A stretch of DNA of 64,000 bases from an uncultured Microbulbifer sp. (GTDB lineage Bacteria; Pseudomonadota; Gammaproteobacteria; Pseudomonadales; Cellvibrionaceae), in contig NZ_CANLDD010000019.1 in the NCBI RefSeq assembly GCF_947489355.1, positions 1 to 64,000 on the forward strand, in the 5' to 3' direction. The notes under the pieces are model-generated. The model saw only the letters and a list, made by a program, of their open reading frames with translations. It was not told the origin of the DNA and did not search any database. This document shows, piece after piece, positions 1 through 6,755 of the stretch (the first letter of the stretch is position 1; each line of letters opens with the position of its first letter). Made by a program: the position numbers and the translations under genes.

Positions 1-134
1 GTTACTATGGGACTTCCGGATCTGTCAAACTATGCGTGCCTCCCCGGCAAAGCCGGGGGGTCTCCCTTTTGGACTAGCTCTTACTAGGCAGGGACTTTCA
101 CCCTGCAAGATGCAACAAGCTTCGCTTGTCGCAC
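1..134 (-). mobile_element. 5' end of a group II intron (class C / attC type), truncated by window edge
   Basis: Read on the minus strand from 134 leftwards, the sequence starts with GTGCGAC, the group II intron 5' consensus. A 9-bp stem follows around a GAA loop (about 109-132). Next is the hairpin GCAGGG/CCCTGC (88-106) enclosing TGAAAGT, a motif typical of domain I in bacterial group II introns. A further GC-rich hairpin lies at 42-58. The putative 5' exon is the end of an attC site (GTTA at 135-138), and class C introns are known to insert at attC sites and terminators. The reverse-transcriptase gene and 3' end would lie left of the window, so the identification is structural only. Confidence 0.6.
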
Positions 135-221
135 TAACGCCTGCCGCATAGGCCGGAAGTGCAAAGCACCTAAGGTCCAGAAAATGCAGAGCATTTGCGA
201 TCATGCCGGCACTTGTTATAA
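135..221 (-). other. attC recombination site 1, interrupted by the intron
   Basis: On the minus strand the R'' box TTATAAC (221-215) is followed by an L'' arm containing TGCCGGCA. After a loop region come an L' arm containing TGCGGCA and an R' box beginning GTTA (138-135). The two L arms are complementary except for one extra G in L''. That extrahelical base is the hallmark by which integron integrases recognise the folded bottom strand. The stop codon of the upstream cassette gene overlaps R''. R' is cut by the putative intron after GTTA. Confidence 0.7.
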
Positions 222-560
222 CTCATCACCAAACTCCTGTGATAATACCTCATACTTTTCAACTGCAGCGCTAGTGTAACCGTAAAATAATTCATCCTGC
301 GATGGTGGTTCTGTTAGGGCCGATCTTAGTTCTTTTCGGGAGGGCGAAAAGAGCCCCCTATCTCTACTTGTCGCAACTAAGCATTTTTCACGAAACATTC
401 TTGCTAGCAGTTGTTCTAACTCAGCATCGCTTAGGCCATGTGATGGCAGATTTATAGCTTCCTCTAGATTCTCTGCTGCTAATAATCGCAGTTGGATGTA
501 CCAATCATGTGCATACCCGTAGATGAGATATTCTGCTCTTTTAAGCCCTTTAGATTTCAT
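216..560 (-). CDS. Integron cassette protein of unknown function (114 aa)
   Basis: I do not recognise this protein. It is acidic overall, with no signal peptide or membrane segment, and looks cytosolic and mostly helical. An open frame extends upstream to 644, but that extension runs through attC site 2 (572-690). I therefore start at the ATG at 560, 11 bases inside the cassette boundary, which is the usual cassette arrangement. No good Shine-Dalgarno is visible. The stop codon lies inside the R'' box of attC site 1, giving a compact one-gene cassette. It is transcribed in the same direction as the other two cassettes. Confidence 0.55.
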   Translation of the reverse strand: MKSKGLKRAEYLIYGYAHDWYIQLRLLAAENLEEAINLPSHGLSDAELEQLLARMFREKCLVATSRDRGLFSPSRKELRSALTEPPSQDELFYGYTSAAVEKYEVLSQEFGDEL

Positions 561-571
561 GATTTGAGTAG

Positions 572-690
572 TGATAACGTCCGCAACAGGGGCGACCAAT
601 GCTATGCACCTTTTGCGTGAAAATAGAAGCGCAGCAACCAGCACAAAAGGTGCATAACACTGGGTGTTCCTTTACTTGCGTTTGTTATGA
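572..690 (-). other. attC recombination site 2 (about 119 bp)
   Basis: The minus strand begins with R'' TCATAAC (690-684) and ends with R' GTTATCA (578-572). The adjacent L arms share CGCAA when one is reverse-complemented. Between them a perfect 13-bp inverted repeat (603-615 with 644-656) provides the long central stem expected of a larger attC. The boxes deviate slightly from the RYYYAAC/GTTRRRY consensus. The site sits directly between two consecutive minus-strand genes, as a cassette boundary should. Confidence 0.65.
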
Positions 691-700
691 TTTTGTACCG

Positions 701-1234
701 CTAGGCCTCAGATAGCTGCTTTAGCTTTCCGAGAAAATTATCTCTAAATGTACTTTTTCTCTGATTGGAAAATTCTACAGACTCTCTGGTTGCACGCTTG
801 TAATTAATTTCTGGTTCAAACCAATTGTAAATTCTACTCATGAACATTGATACTTGCGTCACACCATTGGATTCACTGATGGAAACCATAGCTACGCCTT
901 GAGATTCTTCACCTTCTTCTACAGCAGGAAGGTTTGCCAAAAGGATCATCTTTTGAGGTATTATTTTTACCACCTCAATGTAAAACTCGCCATACAAATG
1001 AACACGATCATTTTCAGATATTTGGCTATCTTTTGAGTTTCCTTGATTCATCCATGGCATCCATTTTCCCATTTCAAGTACGTGAGGCCAGACTTCATTC
1101 GCAGGCTTATCAATGATAATTTCAAAATGATCCACATAGTAGTACGAATCACCGAAGTTAGATTCAATATTACTTACCTGTGCAAACACATGAGACGCAA
1201 GAACAGAAAGAATAACAAAACTTATAATTTTCAT
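701..1234 (-). CDS. Cassette-borne exported SRPBCC (START-like) protein
   Basis: This 177-residue protein has a clear Sec signal peptide (lysine-containing start, hydrophobic core, cleavage near ASHVFAQ). The mature part reads like the polyketide cyclase/SRPBCC ligand-binding fold: an early strand ending in DKPANEVWPHV, the family's helix-start motif, then alternating strands and a long C-terminal helix rich in K, R and E. Such proteins bind hydrophobic ligands; no ligand can be named. The ATG at 1234 is preceded by GAGAAG ten bases upstream and lies 28 bases after attC site 3. Export of an SRPBCC domain is uncommon. Confidence 0.6.
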   Translation of the reverse strand: MKIISFVILSVLASHVFAQVSNIESNFGDSYYYVDHFEIIIDKPANEVWPHVLEMGKWMPWMNQGNSKDSQISENDRVHLYGEFYIEVVKIIPQKMILLANLPAVEEGEESQGVAMVSISESNGVTQVSMFMSRIYNWFEPEINYKRATRESVEFSNQRKSTFRDNFLGKLKQLSEA

Positions 1235-1261
1235 TTTTAATACTTCTCTTTTTCCTGGAAA

Positions 1262-1335
1262 GCATAACGCCTTTGGAAGGAGCAAATTTTGGCGAAGCAA
1301 CGTTTATTTTGTCCCGCTTGCCCAATTTGTTAGAT
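1262..1335 (-). other. attC recombination site 3 (74 bp)
   Basis: R'' ATCTAAC (1335-1329) fits RYYYAAC exactly, and R' GTTATGC (1268-1262) is a common variant. The L arms TTGGGCAAG and, reverse-complemented, TTTGGAAG pair with one extra C and one mismatch. The centre (GGACAAAAT ... TTCGC ... AAAATTTGC) resembles attC sites of marine gammaproteobacterial integrons. It lies 4 bases after the stop of the Rieske-like gene and just ahead of the next cassette gene. Confidence 0.75.
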
Positions 1336-1338
1336 AAC

Positions 1339-1839
1339 TTACTGCTGAAACCATAGCTCCGTGTCAGTATTTTTTCTGAAGCCATTATATTTAGTCAAAT
1401 CTTCAAGCCCTTCACCCGCATGCGCTGAGGGGATAAGCCGACCTGAAACATCCCAAAACCCACGATGACAAGGGTCTATAAGCCCATTGTAGCCATAAGC
1501 TTCAGCCGGTTTGAGCATACAGCTCAGATGCGTACTCAATGCTACATAAATAAAATACTCAGGCATATTCTCTAATGTGTAATTGGGTCCATTAGCAACA
1601 GTATTTAATGAAACTAGATAGTTAGCAGTTTCTTGATCTGGCTTATAAATCATAATCGGCATGCCGCGAGACACAATTAACTTGGAACCACCCGCTGGAA
1701 TTTTAGCAACATCGACAATAGTAATTGTCACACTTTTTGGGTTCGGTGACCAGCTTGCCACAAATGGGACGCTAGCGAGCAGAATGCCTGCGGCCATTAG
1801 CGTAAAAACACATGTTATTAAGAACTGCTTCCTGGTCAT
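1339..1839 (-). CDS. Rieske-like protein lacking both cluster cysteines (cassette gene)
   Basis: This 166-residue protein resembles the Rieske subunit of cytochrome bc1 (PetA) along its length. It has an N-terminal membrane anchor/signal (about 5-28) ending in VPFVASW, then the strand block around VDVAKIPAGGSKL, then the two Rieske boxes. Box I reads STHLSC (102-107), where functional proteins have CTHLGC. Box II reads DPCH (122-125), where they have CPCH. Both histidine ligands (104, 125) and the disulfide cysteines (107, 124) are retained, but both iron-binding cysteines are replaced (Ser102, Asp122), so a normal 2Fe-2S cluster is not expected. The cassette boundary GTTAGAT lies at 1853-1847, just upstream of the ATG. 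The family call is firm; the role is unknown. Confidence 0.75.
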   Translation of the reverse strand: MTRKQFLITCVFTLMAAGILLASVPFVASWSPNPKSVTITIVDVAKIPAGGSKLIVSRGMPIMIYKPDQETANYLVSLNTVANGPNYTLENMPEYFIYVALSTHLSCMLKPAEAYGYNGLIDPCHRGFWDVSGRLIPSAHAGEGLEDLTKYNGFRKNTDTELWFQQ

Positions 1840-1853
1840 GGTTACTATCTAAC

Positions 1854-2341
1854 ATTTATATACAAATCACCACGACCAGTATTTCAGAATTAATTTCGCG
1901 CCAACCTCTCAAAAAATCACTGCAAATCAATCAGATACAGGATGTTAGCACTAAAGTCCCACATAGAAAAATGATCATCTCGACCAGTATCCCAAAAATC
2001 ACTAAAAATTGTAAGATTCTGTATCTATTCGTTTTTTAAGAAAAACCACCCACCCTGTCAAAATAAAAGTCACGGTGATCGACATACCAGCTCGCATCTG
2101 GTCATATTGCCTGCAAAACGGTGCCACACTCCAGATAGGCGTATCGCCAGAGCGTTCTCCCTCTCACCCGTTAACCCACCTTTTCGGTACAGCCATGGCA
2201 GCACCGTCTGCAGTAATCGAGCCTTGCGCACCTACAGCGGCACCCGTGCAGAGCAGAAGAGCACTGGCTTGCCATCTTGACTACGCTCACCTCCCCATCA
2301 TGACCATACAAGAAGGCAAGCGTTTGCGATGCTGCTCAGCG
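1854..2341. other. Gene-poor stretch upstream of the cassettes; imperfect direct repeats
   Basis: No convincing gene is seen. The first ~190 bases are AT-rich. They contain two copies of a CGACCAGTAT motif (near 1873 and 1981), each near an AAAATCACT motif, suggesting an old duplication. This is where an attI site and promoter for the cassettes would be expected. No integron integrase frame exists on either strand here. Confidence 0.4.
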
Positions 2342-2584
2342 CTACGTCTTTTTATTGGGGGGCTTGGGTGGCCTGAGGATGGCTGGGGGCTGATTGGTTG
2401 AGCCCTCCTCCAGCGCCCAGGCCTCTTCCAACAGTTGCAGTAAACGCACGGCCCGCATCACGCGGTTACCCTTGCCGGGCGCAATGTGCAGATCCACAGC
2501 GTTCTCTCTGATAGCGACCAGCGTGATAATAAAATACCCACCCAGGTTCATCGGCTGAAACAATCGACAGGGTAATATAGGCAT
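2342..2584 (-). CDS. Divergent CsrA/RsmA-like RNA-binding protein (80 aa)
   Basis: Aligned from residue 1 without gaps to about residue 34, it follows the CsrA pattern: M-x-I-L-x-x-R at 1-7, Gly15, Thr21, Asn28, Val30, then an Ala-Pro pair at about 35-36, and an Arg near residue 44 where CsrA has its essential RNA-contacting arginine. Beyond ~50 there is a helix (LLQLLEEAW) and a proline/lysine-rich tail longer than in standard CsrA (about 61 aa). The ATG is preceded by AAGGAG nine bases upstream, so translation is plausible. CsrA proteins control mRNA translation and stability. Sequence identity is low, so this is a family-level inference. Confidence 0.5.
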   Translation of the reverse strand: MPILPCRLFQPMNLGGYFIITLVAIRENAVDLHIAPGKGNRVMRAVRLLQLLEEAWALEEGSTNQPPAILRPPKPPNKKT

Positions 2585-2902
2585 CTTTAAAGGCTCCTTG
2601 ACTCACCTATGGCGGAAAGGTGCAAAAAAAGCGCATCGCTTTGCGCGGTTTCTCTCGCCGCAGGCGTGATCCTTGTGAAAAAAGGGGAAACATGCAAAAG
2701 GAGTGTGCAGCCAAGGAGGCGGTGCGCGGCTGAAGTAAAGCACCACACCAATCCTCGCGCAACGCCACAGCACACTCCGTCGCCGGGGGCGGAAGTGACT
2801 CGAAAAGCTCGCCTTCAGGGAGACGTTGATTGAAGACGAACGAGTGTATGGCGTATCATTCAAGACAGCCTCGCTAGATAGATCAATTATCTATTGGGGT
2901 TA

Positions 2903-2942
2903 GCCATCTCTCGGTGTTCCAGCACTGGGAGGTGGCGTTTTT
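2903..2942 (+). terminator. Rho-independent terminator without an assigned upstream gene
   Basis: A 14-bp stem (2903-2916 with 2923-2936) closes over the loop TTCCAG. Three of its pairs are G-U only when read as plus-strand RNA. It is followed at once by GTTTTTCTC. The wobble pairs and T-run fix the orientation as plus. No plus-strand gene is recognised upstream. Confidence 0.7.
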
Positions 2943-3000
2943 CTCTCATTTACGCGGTCATGATGCGGTCCTTCATTGTTGGCTTGTTTGTTTAGGGATT

Positions 3001-3037
3001 ACCCGCGAGCACTGCCGTTATCGGGCGCCTCGCGGGT
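3001..3037. repeat. Inverted repeat / hairpin
   Basis: ACCCGCGAG (3001-3009) is perfectly complementary to CTCGCGGGT (3029-3037), with a small inner CCG/CGG stem around TTAT. There is no T-run, so a simple terminator is unlikely. It could be a structured RNA element or a protein-binding site. Confidence 0.5.
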
Positions 3038-3404
3038 TCAATCATGATCGTTGCTGTATTGGTTAACTATTTATTATTCTTTGACTGCGCCGGTGAAGCG
3101 GCTGAGTGCCAGAGGAGCAGACCTACCGTAATCCCTTTTTGAAAGGAATACAATCAAGCTGAAGCTTTATGCGACACCAAGTTGTGTTCTTCACCAGCTG
3201 GCGATGATATTTGCAGTGCATCAAGGCATCGACAATCCGTTTCCTGGAATTCAGGCTTTGTTCGGCAAGGGATACCTGGGTAAAATTTCACCCTCCGAAC
3301 GGCGTGCTTAATAAACCACCAACCTGTGCGGTGGTGAGCGGGCAAGCTGGAATGCCGCCTTTACCCGATTGGCTGCGTCGTTTCTTTAGGTACAAATAAA
3401 TTTA

Positions 3405-3770
3405 TTAAATCCAGATATCATTTTCCGCTGTAAGATCACCAGAAGAATCTCCCGTATTTACAACCCCTCTCGGCTCAACAATCATGATTTTGCATTCAGT
3501 ATCAGCAACGGGTTTGTGCCGAACCCCTTTTGGTATTACGTACATTTCACCAGCATTGAGTTGCACAGAATCATCAGAAAACAGGATTTTCAATGAACCG
3601 TCAATGACGATAAAAACTTCATCTGTTTCAGGATGATCATGCCATACAAATTCACCCAGAACTTTGACCAGCTTGAATTGATAATCATTCATTTCAGCAA
3701 TAATTTTTGGAGACCAAAGCTCATGGAACTTACAAAACTTTTCCTTGAAATTTATTTTTCTACGTTCCAA
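3405..3770 (-). CDS. Small cupin-domain protein (121 aa)
   Basis: A single cupin barrel. Motif 1 is visible as G-x5-HDH-x3-DE-x6-G (about 39-58), with His and Glu candidates for a metal site. Motif 2 is [14 protein letters not shown]. Single-domain cupins of this size bind a metal and act as isomerases, dioxygenases or sugar-binding sensors; the substrate cannot be read here. The start appears to be TTG at 3770, with GAAGG eight bases upstream; no in-frame ATG fits the motif positions. The gene stands alone just left of the first palindromic repeat copy, and accessory location suggests transfer. Confidence 0.7.
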   Translation of the reverse strand: MERRKINFKEKFCKFHELWSPKIIAEMNDYQFKLVKVLGEFVWHDHPETDEVFIVIDGSLKILFSDDSVQLNAGEMYVIPKGVRHKPVADTECKIMIVEPRGVVNTGDSSGDLTAENDIWI

Positions 3771-3849
3771 TTTATACGCCTTCCTTTATTAAAGCTGCCG
3801 TGATAGCAAATGCACTAACTCCCACAGCAGGGTGGCTTACCTTGGGTAT

Positions 3850-3975
3850 ACTACCGGGTCGGAAGTAAAGAAGCCCTCCTCTCGGGGCACGCTGTGAATA
3901 CCTCCCTGTACGCTCGCAATCGGCGTCCATGCCTCTACGGTCCCGAGATAAGGGTATTCTTCCCTTCCGCCTTGT
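3850..3975 (+). repeat. Palindromic dispersed repeat, copy A
   Basis: About 126 bp, matching in inverse orientation the copy at 4590-4717. The centre (CACGCTGTGAATACCTCC, then TGTACGCTCG, then AATCGGC) is nearly identical between copies. The outer arms (CTCGGGG with CCCGAG) differ from copy B but keep base pairing. Compensating arms around a conserved centre suggest a selected secondary structure, as in REP- or MITE-like elements. Confidence 0.75.
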
Positions 3976-4068
3976 TAGTAAATGACGCCAACTGCGCACA
4001 AAGCAAGACGCCCCACGCAGGCCCGAAGGGCTGAAGTATTCTGCCTGCGATTGTTAAGACAGATTACC

Positions 4069-4557
4069 TTAGACCACCTTGGCCATGAGATGCACATCCG
4101 CGTACTCCCCATTTCTAAACGCGTATTGGTGTGCGGTTCCTTCAATTTTGAAACCCTTTTTTTTGTATAGTTCTATAGCTTGCTGATTGTCGGTATAAAC
4201 CTCCAGCTCTACACGACGAACTGCCAACCAGTTGATAGCAAGGTTGAGCATAGCCTCCAACAATTTTGAGCCCACACCACATTTTTGATACTTCTCACTC
4301 ACAGCCATGCCCATATTTGAAACATGTTTTCGCCTTGGATTTGAAAACACTTCCATGCCAATCTGCCCTATGACCTCTCCATCATTGACAGCTACCAAGC
4401 TATAGAAGTTTTGCGGAAGATCTCCAAGAAACTTTTCCCATTTATCAATGGATGGATAGGGAAGCTGTAGCATTCCTGCATAGCATGAAGACTGTGCGTA
4501 AATATCCCTAATTTTTGCAATGTCTTCTTTGTTACTATGCCGAACTTCTATGTGCAT
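4069..4557 (-). CDS. GNAT N-acetyltransferase, YhhY/AaaT-like
   Basis: This 162-residue single-domain GNAT enzyme transfers acetyl from acetyl-CoA to an amine. It is close in layout to E. coli YhhY (AaaT, an L-methionine/L-phenylalanine N-acetyltransferase), with shared features such as LQLPYPS near 36, a PRRKHV stretch near 84, the acetyl-CoA loop QKCGVGSKL (about 101-109), and the C-terminal GFKIEGT...NGEY block. It stands alone between the two inverted repeat copies and may have arrived as part of that unit. Downstream (about 3985-4065) is a hairpin-rich stretch with weak attC resemblance. Family call strong, substrate inferred. Confidence 0.8.
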   Translation of the reverse strand: MHIEVRHSNKEDIAKIRDIYAQSSCYAGMLQLPYPSIDKWEKFLGDLPQNFYSLVAVNDGEVIGQIGMEVFSNPRRKHVSNMGMAVSEKYQKCGVGSKLLEAMLNLAINWLAVRRVELEVYTDNQQAIELYKKKGFKIEGTAHQYAFRNGEYADVHLMAKVV

Positions 4558-4589
4558 GTTTTAGATCTCGTTTCACTTAATCGGTACCC

Positions 4590-4717
4590 GTACGGCAGGA
4601 GGGGAGAATACCCGTCTCCCAGGATCATATAAGCTAGGAATGCCGATTACGAGCGTACAAGGAGGTATTCACAGCGTGTCCTGGGAGAGGGGTATGCTTT
4701 CCTTCCGACCCGGTAGA
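4590..4717 (-). repeat. Palindromic dispersed repeat, copy B (inverted relative to copy A)
   Basis: It has the same conserved centre as copy A read on the minus strand. Its arms ATACCCGTCTCCCAGGA and TCCTGGGAGAGGGGTAT form a long imperfect palindrome. Together with copy A it brackets the acetyltransferase gene. No transposase is nearby. Confidence 0.75.
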
Positions 4718-4854
4718 ATCCGTGACGATACCGCCATGCCGGGAATAGCGTTTGCAACAGGGTTATACACCGTCCCTGTTATGCGGTAAGCGTCGCGGAT
4801 TTATAAACGCAGCGTTTGCAATGCAAATGGGTCAACTTTATGCAATTTACAAAA

Positions 4855-6741
4855 TCAACCAACCTCTGCAAGATTCCCTTTACTCTCCAACCACTGCTTG
4901 CGATCTCCCGCCCGTTTTTTGGCCAGGAGCATATCCAGCAGTTGATTACTGTCATCACCGGCATCGATATACAGCTGCACCAGGCGGCGGGTATTGGGGT
5001 CCATGGTGGTCTCACGCAGTTGCAGGGGGTTCATTTCCCCCAGGCCTTTAAAGCGGGTAACCTGGATCTTGCCTTTTTTCTTTTCCGCGCTGATACGATC
5101 GAGGATGCCCTGCTTTTCCGATTCATCCAGGGCATAGTAGACATCTTTGCCAATATCGATACGAAACAGGGGCGGCATGGCCACATAGACGTGGCCATTG
5201 GCTACCAGTGGTCGAAAGTGCCGCAGGAACAGTGCGCACAGCAAAGTGGCAATATGCAGCCCGTCTGAATCGGCGTCGGCGAGGATGCAGATTTTATTGT
5301 AACGCAAACCTTCCATGTTACCGCTGCCGGGATCAACACCCAGGGCCACGGCAATATCGTGCACTTCCTGGCTGGCGAGGATCTCGCTGGAATCCACTTC
5401 CCAGGTATTGAGAATTTTGCCGCGCAAAGGCATGATGGCCTGGAATTCCCGATCCCGCGCCTGCTTGGCGGAGCCGCCAGCGGAGTCCCCCTCCACCAGA
5501 AAGAGTTCGGAGCGGGAGGTATCCGCGCTGGCGCAGTCTGCCAGTTTGCCAGGTAGCGCAGGGCCCTGGGTCACTTTTTTGCGCGCAACCTTTTTTGCCG
5601 AACGCATGCGTTTTTGCGCATTGCCGATACACAGTTCGGCGAGTTTGTCCCCCTCTTCCGTGTGCTGGTTCAGCCACAGGCTAAAGGCATCCTTGGCCAC
5701 ACCGGAAATAAAGGCCGTGGCCTCGCGGGAGGACAGGCGCTCCTTGGTCTGACCGGTAAACTGCGGGTCGGCGAGTTTGGCGGAGAGTACGTAGGAACAC
5801 TGGCCCCAGATATCCTCCGGCCCCAGTTTAATACCACGGGGCAACAGGTTGCGGATTTCACAGTATTCACGCATGGCATCCAGCAACCCCGCGCGCAGGC
5901 CATTGACATGCGTTCCGCCCTGGGCGGTGGGAATCAGGTTGACATAGGATTCGGCAGTGATCTCGCCACCTTCCGGCAACCATTGCACCGCCCAGTCCAC
6001 AGCCTCCGCGGTGGCAACAAAGCTGCCCACAAAGGGCTCTGCCGGCAACAATTCCCAACCCTGGTTGGCTGCGGCGAGATAATCCTTAAGGCCATCCTCA
6101 TAGCACCATTCGTCAGACTCACCGTGCTGTTCGTTGTTAAACGTTACTGTAAGGCCGGGGCAGAGTACCGCTTTGGCGCGCAACAGGTGGCGCAGGCGCG
6201 GTACCGAGAATTTGGCGGAATCAAAGTATTTTGGGTCTGGCAAAAAGCGTACGCTGGTGCCCGTGGTACGTTTGGGGCAGCTGCCTATCACTTCCAGATC
6301 GGAGGCCTTTTCCCCGTCTTTAAAGCCAATACGGTGTACCTTGCCACCGCGCTGAATGGTGACTTCCAGTACTTTCGACAGCGCGTTGACCACCGACACG
6401 CCGACGCCGTGCAGGCCACCGGAGAACTGGTAGTTTTTATTGGAAAACTTGCCCCCGGCGTGCAGCGTGGAAAGGATTACCTCCACACCAGGGCGGCCCT
6501 GTTCCGGGTGGATATCCACAGGCATGCCACGACCGTTATCACTCACTGTCAGCGACTGGTCCTTGTGCAATACCACTTCGATTTTTTTTGCGTGCCCGGC
6601 GAGGGCCTCATCGACACTGTTGTCGATGACTTCCTGGGCCAGGTGGTTGGGGCGTGCCGTGTCGGTGTACATGCCCGGTCGTTTGCGCACCGGGTCCAGC
6701 CCCGTGAGTACCTCGATATCTTCGGCGGAATAATTGGCCAT
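4855..6741 (-). CDS. parE: DNA topoisomerase IV subunit B
   Basis: ATPase subunit of topoisomerase IV, which with ParC unlinks replicated chromosomes. The 628 residues match the family (E. coli 630). The GHKL ATPase domain shows Glu37/Asn41 in EVIDNSVDEA, DNGRGMP (68-74) and the GGLHGVGVSVVNALS lid (108-122). A transducer domain follows. The TOPRIM domain has EGDSAGG (about 417) and DADSDG (about 489), and the C-terminus has the conserved RFKGLGEM. There is no insertion of the kind seen in GyrB of enterics. It follows yqiA by 14 bases and is probably co-transcribed with it. parC is not in the window. Confidence 0.97.
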   Translation of the reverse strand: MANYSAEDIEVLTGLDPVRKRPGMYTDTARPNHLAQEVIDNSVDEALAGHAKKIEVVLHKDQSLTVSDNGRGMPVDIHPEQGRPGVEVILSTLHAGGKFSNKNYQFSGGLHGVGVSVVNALSKVLEVTIQRGGKVHRIGFKDGEKASDLEVIGSCPKRTTGTSVRFLPDPKYFDSAKFSVPRLRHLLRAKAVLCPGLTVTFNNEQHGESDEWCYEDGLKDYLAAANQGWELLPAEPFVGSFVATAEAVDWAVQWLPEGGEITAESYVNLIPTAQGGTHVNGLRAGLLDAMREYCEIRNLLPRGIKLGPEDIWGQCSYVLSAKLADPQFTGQTKERLSSREATAFISGVAKDAFSLWLNQHTEEGDKLAELCIGNAQKRMRSAKKVARKKVTQGPALPGKLADCASADTSRSELFLVEGDSAGGSAKQARDREFQAIMPLRGKILNTWEVDSSEILASQEVHDIAVALGVDPGSGNMEGLRYNKICILADADSDGLHIATLLCALFLRHFRPLVANGHVYVAMPPLFRIDIGKDVYYALDESEKQGILDRISAEKKKGKIQVTRFKGLGEMNPLQLRETTMDPNTRRLVQLYIDAGDDSNQLLDMLLAKKRAGDRKQWLESKGNLAEVG

Positions 6742-6755
6742 AACTGTTTGATTTT

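Larger units (their letters stand above)
2585..3404. other. 820-bp intergenic region with strong RNA hairpins, no convincing gene
   Basis: Several short open frames exist, including one of 86 codons on the minus strand (2603-2863) with a GAGG nine bases before its ATG. Their composition (runs of R, P, S, C) does not look like a real protein. The plus strand of 2600-2940 is rich in GGA triplets and ends in a strong terminator at 2903-2942. A second hairpin follows at 3001-3037. The region may encode an RNA, or may be decayed accessory DNA. Confidence 0.4.

Noticed and set aside
2603-2863. 86-codon minus-strand frame with GAGG nine bases before its ATG
   Set aside because: Rich in Arg, Pro, Ser and Cys without any domain-like pattern, and it overlaps the GGA-rich plus-strand region. 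The spacing match alone is not enough.
1860-3400. Search for an integron integrase or its remnant
   Set aside because: No frame on either strand shows the tyrosine-recombinase boxes (Arg, His-x-x-Arg, Tyr) or the integron-specific insert.
3980-4068. Possible fourth attC after the acetyltransferase gene
   Set aside because: Hairpins and TTAAC/CCAAC ends are present, but the L arms do not pair and no R' box fits GTTRRRY. Left as unassigned hairpins.
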